From Pseudonocardia oceani (GTDB lineage: Bacteria > Actinomycetota > Actinomycetes > Mycobacteriales > Pseudonocardiaceae): a stretch of DNA of 64,000 bases. The notes under the pieces are model-generated. The model ran no database searches and was not told the origin of the DNA. It saw only the letters and a list, made by a program, of their open reading frames with translations. Positions 59,244 to 64,000 of the stretch are shown one piece after another. Made by a program: the position numbers and the translations under genes. The stretch spans positions 1,798,001 through 1,862,000 of the forward strand of contig NZ_JADQDF010000001.1 in the NCBI RefSeq assembly GCF_019263585.2, written 5' to 3'. How positions within the stretch are numbered: the first letter of the stretch is position 1; each line of letters starts with the position of its first letter.

Positions 59244-60107
59244 CTACTGCTCGCCGGCCAGCACCAGCAGGCTCTCCGCGTTGCGCCGGACGCGGGTGGC
59301 CAGGTGGTCGAGGGTGAACAGGTCCGCGAGGGCGTCGGGGTCCTGCTCCTTCTCCTCGAGCTGGTTGATGATGTCGAGCTGCCGGTAGAGCATGCTCTGG
59401 TTGCGCCGCGCCAGGTTGACGAGCATGTCCGAGGCGAAGCGGCGCCTGCCGATCTCGGCGTCGGCCGTGACCAGCTGCCTGCCCAGCGCCTCCTTCTCGG
59501 CCTGCTCGTCCTCGGTGATCCGCCAGAAGATCACCATGCCGACGCACGCGGCGAGCACCCCGAGGCCGTGGATCCCCGACCACAGCCACGGGTTCGCCTG
59601 CCCCGCCGGGTGGGCGAAGATCAGGTCGCCGAGCCAGATCGTGCCGATCCCGTGGCTCAGGACGGTGAAGGCCACGTTCCACAGGAACGGCACCCAGTCC
59701 TGGTAGAGCGCGATGAAGCCGATGATGATGAAGAAGTGGAAGTGCGCCTCGATGCTGCCCGAGGTGAGCACGACCAGCGCCGCGGAGCAGAACACCAGCC
59801 CGCCGGTGACGAAGAACGACGCGAGCCGGCGCTGCGTCACCACGACGCCCATCACCAGGCCCAGCACCGGCCCGACCAGGGACGCGCCGATGAGCAGGGG
59901 CGGGTCGCCCAGCGCGAAGCCCAGCAGCGCGAGCGCGGGGAGGTGCAGGGCCAGCGTCCACTGCAGCAGGCGGTGGCGGCGGTGCCAGGCCCGGTCGTCG
60001 AGGGTGTTGCCGCGAGGCAGGTAGTGCCACAGGCGGCCGGCCGTCCCGGGGGCGGGGCCGTCCTCGGTCTCTCCCGCTGCGGGGTCGACGGATGTGTCCA
60101 CGCTCAT
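59244..60107 (-). CDS. cvnA: Conservon kinase CvnA, N-terminal membrane sensor half ending at TAG
   Basis: A 287-residue piece: six membrane helices (about 45-220: LALHLPALALLGFALG; GASLVGPVLGLVMGVVVT; GSIEAHFHFFIIIGFIALYQ; IHGLGVLAACVGMVIFW), with several His (HFHFF) in helices, then the dimerisation region RRFASDMLVNLARRNQSML and LDHLATRVRRNAESLLVLAG. It ends at TAG directly where the ATPase domain should follow. In conservons the parts form a single protein, here 680 codons from 60107 to 58068. ATG 60107. The HFHFF-type membrane sensor suggests a metal or heme-like ligand (inference). Confidence 0.85.
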   Translation of the reverse strand: MSVDTSVDPAAGETEDGPAPGTAGRLWHYLPRGNTLDDRAWHRRHRLLQWTLALHLPALALLGFALGDPPLLIGASLVGPVLGLVMGVVVTQRRLASFFVTGGLVFCSAALVVLTSGSIEAHFHFFIIIGFIALYQDWVPFLWNVAFTVLSHGIGTIWLGDLIFAHPAGQANPWLWSGIHGLGVLAACVGMVIFWRITEDEQAEKEALGRQLVTADAEIGRRRFASDMLVNLARRNQSMLYRQLDIINQLEEKEQDPDALADLFTLDHLATRVRRNAESLLVLAGEQ

Positions 60108-60554
60108 CGCACTGTCCCCTCCGGCGGCCACGGGGCGGACGCCACTGCTCCAGGCCGCGCACCGTACGTGGTCGTCCCGACGCAGCCCGGCACTGCGCGA
60201 GCGCCGCGGACACTTCGGAGCAACCGTTCGGCGCGCAGACGCAGCGAACGGACGTACGACGACGAGCGAACGGCGTACAACGGCGGCGCGGGTCTCGACA
60301 AGCGGGCAGGTACCGCACGTCCGGCGCCGCGGACGGCACGCCGGGCGCCCCGGACACCCCCGGACCGCCTCCCTCCGCGGACCAACGTCCGCTGCTCCAT
60401 TCAGCCCTGTGGATTCCGCTGTCGGTGCGACGAGCACCGCAGGACCGGTACGCCGGGTGCCCGAAGGGCTGCTCACGACCGGCGCCGCGGCGGCCGGACG
60501 GGGGCGGCTGACCCGCCCGGCCGCGACCGCCGCCCGGCCGTAGGGTCCGGCGTC
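60108..60554. other. 447-base gap upstream of the conservon and of maf
   Basis: No gene is evident. An inverted repeat CCGTTCG (60224-60230)/CGAACGG (60244-60250) and a direct repeat GCGAACGGACGTAC (60243-60256) and GCGAACGGCGTAC (60265-60277) lie about 120-170 bases upstream of the kinase start, and are plausible operators for the conservon operon. The rest shows only GC-rich sequence. Confidence 0.5.
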
Positions 60555-61178
60555 GTGCGCGTCGTACTGGCCTCGGCCTCCCCCGCCCGCCTCTCGGTCC
60601 TGCGCGCGGCGGGGCTCGACCCGCTCGTGCACGTGTCCGACGTCGACGAGGACGCGCTGCTCGCGTCGGTCCCCGACGCCACCCCGGCCGAGAAGGTCAC
60701 GACGCTCGCCGGGGCCAAGGCGACCACCGTGGCGCGCCGGATCGACGAGACCGAGACCGAGGCCGTGGTCCTGGGCTGCGACTCGATGCTGCACATCGGC
60801 GGCCACCTGGTCGGCAAGCCCGCCTCCGTCGACGAGGCCCGCGAGCGCTGGCGCGCGATGGCCGGCGGCACGGGCGAGCTCGTCACCGGGCACGCCGTGC
60901 TCCGCGTCGCCGACGGGGAGATCGACCGCGTCGCCGAGGGCCACGCCGTCACCGTCGTCCGCTTCGGGGAACCGACCGGGGAGGAGCTCGACGCCTACCT
61001 GGGCACCGGCGAGCCGCTCGCGGTGGCGGGCGCGTTCACCCTCGACGGGCTCGGGGGCTGGTTCGTGGAGGGCGTCGACGGCGACCCGTCGAACGTCGTC
61101 GGGATCAGCCTGCCGCTCGTGCGACGGCTGCTCGCGGGCGTCGGCGTCCAGGTCACGGACCTGTGGCGACAGGACTAG
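60555..61178 (+). CDS. Maf-family nucleotide pyrophosphatase
   Basis: A 207-residue Maf-like enzyme that hydrolyses modified or pyrimidine nucleoside triphosphates. N-terminal [20 protein letters not shown], the [19 protein letters not shown] motif with the catalytic Asp, and [20 protein letters not shown] match the family. It corresponds to Rv3282, downstream of accE in mycobacteria; here the conservon lies between. GTG 60555 starts 10 bases before the motif. The sseA gene follows 10 bases after its stop. Confidence 0.93.
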   Translation: MRVVLASASPARLSVLRAAGLDPLVHVSDVDEDALLASVPDATPAEKVTTLAGAKATTVARRIDETETEAVVLGCDSMLHIGGHLVGKPASVDEARERWRAMAGGTGELVTGHAVLRVADGEIDRVAEGHAVTVVRFGEPTGEELDAYLGTGEPLAVAGAFTLDGLGGWFVEGVDGDPSNVVGISLPLVRRLLAGVGVQVTDLWRQD

Positions 61179-61188
61179 CCTGGGCGGC

Positions 61189-62097
61189 ATGGCTCTGCAG
61201 AACGACACCGACCCGAAGCTGGCCGAGTACGCGCACCCCGACCGCCTGGTCACCACGGCGTGGCTGGCCGACAACCTGGGCGCCGACGGCCTCGTCGTCG
61301 TCGAGTCCGACGAGGACGTCCTCCTCTACGACACCGGCCACATCCCGGGGGCCGTGAAGGTCGACTGGCACACCGAGCTCAACGACCCGGTCACCCGCGA
61401 CTACGTCGACGGCGCGCGCTTCGCCGAGATCTGCGGCGAGCGCGGCATCACCCGCGACACCACGGTCGTGTTCTACGGCGACCGCAACAACTGGTGGGCC
61501 ACCTACGCCCTGTGGGTGTTCAGCCTCTTCGGCCACGCCGACGTCCGCATCCTCGACGGCGGGCGCGCCAAGTGGGCGGCCGAGGGCCGCGAGATGACCA
61601 CCGAGCAGCCCGAGCCCGAGGCCGTCGCATACCCGGTCGTGGAGCGCGACGACGCCGCGATCCGCGCGTTCAAGGACGACGTGCTCGCGCACCTGGGGCT
61701 CGTGTCGTCTGGCGAGGGGGCCCTGGTCGACGTCCGCAGCCCGGGCGAGTACTCCGGCGAGCTGCTGCACATGCCCGACTACCCCCAGGAGGGCGCCGTC
61801 CGCGGCGGCCACATCCCCGGCGCGGCGAGCGTGCCGTGGGCCCGCGCGGCCGCCGAGGACGCCACGTTCCGCTCCCGCGCGGAGCTCGAGGCGATCTACC
61901 TGGAGGAGCAGGGCCTGAAGGCCGACGACGACGTCGTCGCCTACTGCCGCATCGGCGAGCGCTCCAGCCACACCTGGTTCGTGCTCACGCACCTGCTGGG
62001 CTTCGACAAGGTCCGCAACTACGACGGCAGCTGGACCGAGTGGGGCAACGCCGTGCGCGTGCCGATCGTGCAGGGCAGCGAGCGGGGCTCGGCGTGA
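61189..62097 (+). CDS. sseA: Thiosulfate sulfurtransferase (two rhodanese domains)
   Basis: Transfers sulfane sulfur from thiosulfate or 3-mercaptopyruvate to acceptors. The 302-residue protein has two rhodanese domains: a first with [20 protein letters not shown] and a second catalytic one with Cys in [20 protein letters not shown], plus the [14 protein letters not shown] cleft. The ATG at 61189 follows maf closely. It overlaps sufE by 4 bases (GTGA), an arrangement seen in mycobacteria, linking it with sulfur delivery. Confidence 0.95.
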   Translation: MALQNDTDPKLAEYAHPDRLVTTAWLADNLGADGLVVVESDEDVLLYDTGHIPGAVKVDWHTELNDPVTRDYVDGARFAEICGERGITRDTTVVFYGDRNNWWATYALWVFSLFGHADVRILDGGRAKWAAEGREMTTEQPEPEAVAYPVVERDDAAIRAFKDDVLAHLGLVSSGEGALVDVRSPGEYSGELLHMPDYPQEGAVRGGHIPGAASVPWARAAAEDATFRSRAELEAIYLEEQGLKADDDVVAYCRIGERSSHTWFVLTHLLGFDKVRNYDGSWTEWGNAVRVPIVQGSERGSA

Positions 62098-62525
62098 GCC
62101 TGCCTCCGCAGCTGGAGGAGCTCGTCGAGGACTTCTCCGGCGTCGGTCCCAAGGACCGCCTGCAGCTGCTCCTGGAGCTCTCCCGCGAGCTCCCGGAGCT
62201 GCCCGAGCGGTACGCCGACGCGGCCGATTCGATGGAGCAGGTGCACGAGTGCCAGTCGCCGCTGTTCCTCGCCGTCGAGGTCGACGACGACGCCGACCGG
62301 CGCGTGCACCTGTTCTTCTCCGCGCCGCCCGAGGCGCCGACCACGCGCGGGTTCGCCTCGATCATGCACACGGGGATGGACGGGGAGCCGGCGGAAGCCG
62401 TGCTCGCCGTGCCCGACGACTTCTACACCGCGCTCGGGCTCGCCCAGGCCGTGAGCCCGCTGCGGCTGCGCGGCATGGCCGCGATGCTGTCGCGGATCAA
62501 GAAGCAGGTGCGCGCGGCCGTCTGA
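62094..62525 (+). CDS. SufE-family sulfur acceptor protein
   Basis: A 143-residue SufE fold protein, with the acceptor Cys in [19 protein letters not shown] and the C-terminal [20 protein letters not shown]. It should accept persulfide sulfur from a desulfurase and pass it on. It overlaps sseA by GTGA, so sulfur may move between the two. Corresponds to Rv3284. It ends 105 bases before the TIGR04222-type gene. Confidence 0.93.
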   Translation: MSLPPQLEELVEDFSGVGPKDRLQLLLELSRELPELPERYADAADSMEQVHECQSPLFLAVEVDDDADRRVHLFFSAPPEAPTTRGFASIMHTGMDGEPAEAVLAVPDDFYTALGLAQAVSPLRLRGMAAMLSRIKKQVRAAV

Positions 62526-62630
62526 GGCTCTCCTGCGGCCACCTCAAGTTCTGGTGAAGAACGTTCCCCGGGACGGTGTCCGTCGCAACACTGTGAGGCG
62601 TCTCATGAGGACGTCTTCAGGAGGTGCGCG

Positions 62631-63515
62631 ATGGACACCTGGGGAATCAGCGGCCCCACCTTCCTCACCGGCTACGTGCTCCTGGCCGCGGTGGTGTGGG
62701 TCGCGGTCGCGCGGCAGCGCCGCGCGCTCGCCGAGGGGTCACCTCGTACCGTCCACGACCTGGGCGGACACGAGGTGGCCCACCTCAACGGCGGGCCCGA
62801 ACTGGCCGTCACCTCCGCGCTGACGTCCATGCACCTGCGCGGCACGATCGCGCCGGCCAAGGGCCTGGTCCACGCGGTGGGCCGGCCCGAGCCCGGTGCG
62901 CACCCGCTCGAGCGGGCCATCCACTTCACCTGCGGCAGCCCCGTACCGCGCGCCCGACTGCCGCTGCACCGTCCGGTCCGCACCGCGCTGGACGGCATCC
63001 ACGACCGCCTCGTCGCCCAGGGCCTGCTGCTCCCGGAGCCCCGCCGCCGCGAGATCCGCGCGGCCGGTTGGTGGCTCGGTGCAGTCGCGCTGCTGGGTCT
63101 GCTGCGCCTGCTCGCCGGCGTCGCCGAGAGCCGGCCCGTCGGGCACCTCGTCGCGGTGCTGCTGCTCGTCTGCGTGGTCACGGCCGTGCTGCTGGTCCGG
63201 GCGCCGCGGCGCTCCCGCGCCGGTGACGAGCTCCTGGTGCGCCTGCAGACCGAGCACGACGCGCTGCGGCCGGACTCCCGGCCCGACTGGGTCGCCTACG
63301 GCCCGGCCACCGCCGCGCTCGGCGTCGGCATCTTCGGGGCGAGCGCCGTGTGGGCGTCCGACCCGGCCTTCGCCGAGGAGCTCGCCGTCCAGAAGGTCAC
63401 GTCGTCCGGCGGAGGTGACGGCGGCGCCTCGTCCTCCCTCGGGGGCGGCGACGGCGGCGGTGGGGGCGGCGACGGCGGGGGCGGCGGAGGGTGCGGCGGT
63501 GGCTGCGGCGGCTGA
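62631..63515 (+). CDS. TIGR04222-type membrane protein with Gly/Cys tail
   Basis: A 294-residue protein with an N-terminal helix (about 10-28), two close helices (about 146-188, GWWLGAVALLGLLRLLAGVA; VGHLVAVLLLVCVVTAVLLV), and a C-terminal hydrophobic segment near 225-250, followed by an extraordinary tail of Gly, Asp and Ser ending GGGGGGCGGGCGG (Cys288, Cys292). The N-terminal TIGR04222-type domain (ERAIHFTCGS; LHRPVRTALDGIHDRL) is recognised from memory. A strong AGGAGG site (62619-62624) precedes ATG 62631. The 3' end overlaps a DUF692 gene by 17 bases. The tail may be the substrate for that enzyme (inference). Confidence 0.85.
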   Translation: MDTWGISGPTFLTGYVLLAAVVWVAVARQRRALAEGSPRTVHDLGGHEVAHLNGGPELAVTSALTSMHLRGTIAPAKGLVHAVGRPEPGAHPLERAIHFTCGSPVPRARLPLHRPVRTALDGIHDRLVAQGLLLPEPRRREIRAAGWWLGAVALLGLLRLLAGVAESRPVGHLVAVLLLVCVVTAVLLVRAPRRSRAGDELLVRLQTEHDALRPDSRPDWVAYGPATAALGVGIFGASAVWASDPAFAEELAVQKVTSSGGGDGGASSSLGGGDGGGGGGDGGGGGGCGGGCGG

Positions 63516-64000
63516 CGCCTGCACCGTCCCGGGGCTCGCCGGTCTGGGCATCGGCTGGCGGTCCGGGATCGCCGGCGTGGTGGATGACGTCGACGGCCTC
63601 GGCTTCACCGAGGTCGTCGCCGAGTCCCTCGTTCCCGCAGATCCGCCTCGAGGGGTGGCGGCTCTGCGGGAGCGGGGGGTGACCGTCGTGCCGCACGGGG
63701 TGCGGCTCTCCCTCGGCGGCACCGACCCGCTCGACGCCGCCCGCGTCACGCACCTCGCGGCCTGCGCGGCCGGCGTCGGGGCGCCGCTGGTGAGCGAGCA
63801 CGTCGCGTTCGTCCGGGCGGGCGGGCGCTACGCCGGGCACCTGCTGCCGCTCCCCCGCTCCCGCGACGCGCTCGACGTCCTCGCCGCCAACGTGGCGCGC
63901 ACGCAGGCCGAGCTCGACGTCCCGCTGGCGCTGGAGCCGATCGCCGCCCTGCTCGACTGGCCCGACGACGCGATGACCGAGGGCGAGTTCCTCACCGAGC
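63499..64000 (+). CDS. DUF692/MNIO-family enzyme (cut by the window edge)
   Basis: The first 167 codons of a DUF692 (multinuclear non-heme iron oxidative enzyme family) TIM-barrel protein. After the GTG at 63499 the chain reads LAGLGIGWRSGIAGVVDDVD, then VVPHGVRLSLGG (His65 motif), SEHVAFVRAGGRYAGHLLPL (Glu99-His100) and PLALEPIAALLDWP (Glu145). Family members such as MbnB and TglH bind iron at such His/Glu positions and modify cysteine residues of peptides. The start overlaps the tail of the TIGR04222-type gene by 17 bases in another frame, so the two must be co-translated. The C-terminal half lies outside the window. Confidence 0.9.
   Translation, partial: MAAAADACTVPGLAGLGIGWRSGIAGVVDDVDGLGFTEVVAESLVPADPPRGVAALRERGVTVVPHGVRLSLGGTDPLDAARVTHLAACAAGVGAPLVSEHVAFVRAGGRYAGHLLPLPRSRDALDVLAANVARTQAELDVPLALEPIAALLDWPDDAMTEGEFLTE

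Noticed and set aside
60092..60543. Two overlapping open frames (139 and 149 codons) before maf
   Set aside because: Arg/Pro/Ala-rich composition typical of shadow frames; no motif, no ribosome site.
58716..61178. An 820-codon plus-strand open frame across the kinase
   Set aside because: The real gene is maf from 60555; the upstream part is antisense to cvnA.

Overview
The window is very GC-rich, gene-dense chromosomal DNA with many GTG starts and 4-base stop/start overlaps (GTGA/ATGA). The markers mtrA-mtrB-lpqB, whiB2, fbiA-fbiB, accD5 with an epsilon subunit, and a conservon (cvnABCD) identify an actinobacterium. The gene content and the dispersed intergenic repeats suggest the Pseudonocardiaceae, perhaps Pseudonocardia or a relative; the genus is inference. 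No rRNA, tRNA or CRISPR array was seen.

The backbone follows the Mycobacterium tuberculosis block Rv3244c-Rv3284 (order recalled, not looked up): lpqB-mtrB-mtrA-tmk-ahcY on the left; manA, a SIS protein, a Trm112-like protein, manB, DUF3499, a zincin-like protein and whiB2; fbiB-fbiA; manC and glycosyltransferases; an LCP ligase with a TIGR03089 protein; a FadE25-like dehydrogenase; purE-purK; GtrA; a PH-domain protein; birA; accD5-accE; maf-sseA-sufE on the right. These genes serve envelope growth control (MtrAB-LpqB), the methyl cycle (AhcY), mannose donor supply (ManA/ManB/ManC), cofactor F420 synthesis (FbiA/FbiB), biotin-dependent acyl-CoA carboxylation (BirA, AccD5, AccE), purine synthesis and Fe-S/sulfur chemistry.

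Accessory blocks sit between backbone genes. 7.1-8.9 kb: a proline-rich membrane protein, a sortase with a lipobox, an ECF sigma factor and a one-helix membrane protein in one operon. 8.9-18.5 kb: a MutL/GlmL-like ATPase, an acyl-CoA ligase, a lone CheB-type domain, an amidohydrolase plus DUF59 pair like those accompanying propane monooxygenases with a GntR regulator and two operators, a P-loop kinase, an ArsR-SRPBCC pair and an APC permease. 38.1-40.3 kb: a complete 1431-bp insertion sequence with 8-bp target duplication next to a decayed nSTAND1-WD40 gene. 43.2-50.7 kb: a two-component system, HisN, RF3, SulP, a MaoC-like protein and HMG-CoA lyase. 52.1-54.5 kb: an FAD monooxygenase and a YGQ-repeat membrane protein. 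56.7-60.1 kb: a conservon whose kinase is cut by an in-frame TAG.

The most notable items are: (1) a TIGR04222-type membrane protein ending in a Gly/Cys tail, overlapping a DUF692/MNIO enzyme at the right edge, a possible enzyme/substrate pair; (2) a convincing SAH riboswitch before ahcY whose P4 strand could alternatively mask the ribosome binding site; (3) the TAG-split conservon kinase; (4) a family of about 72-bp intergenic repeats bounded by GTGATC/GATCAC; (5) AACTCGC tandem repeats before prfC.
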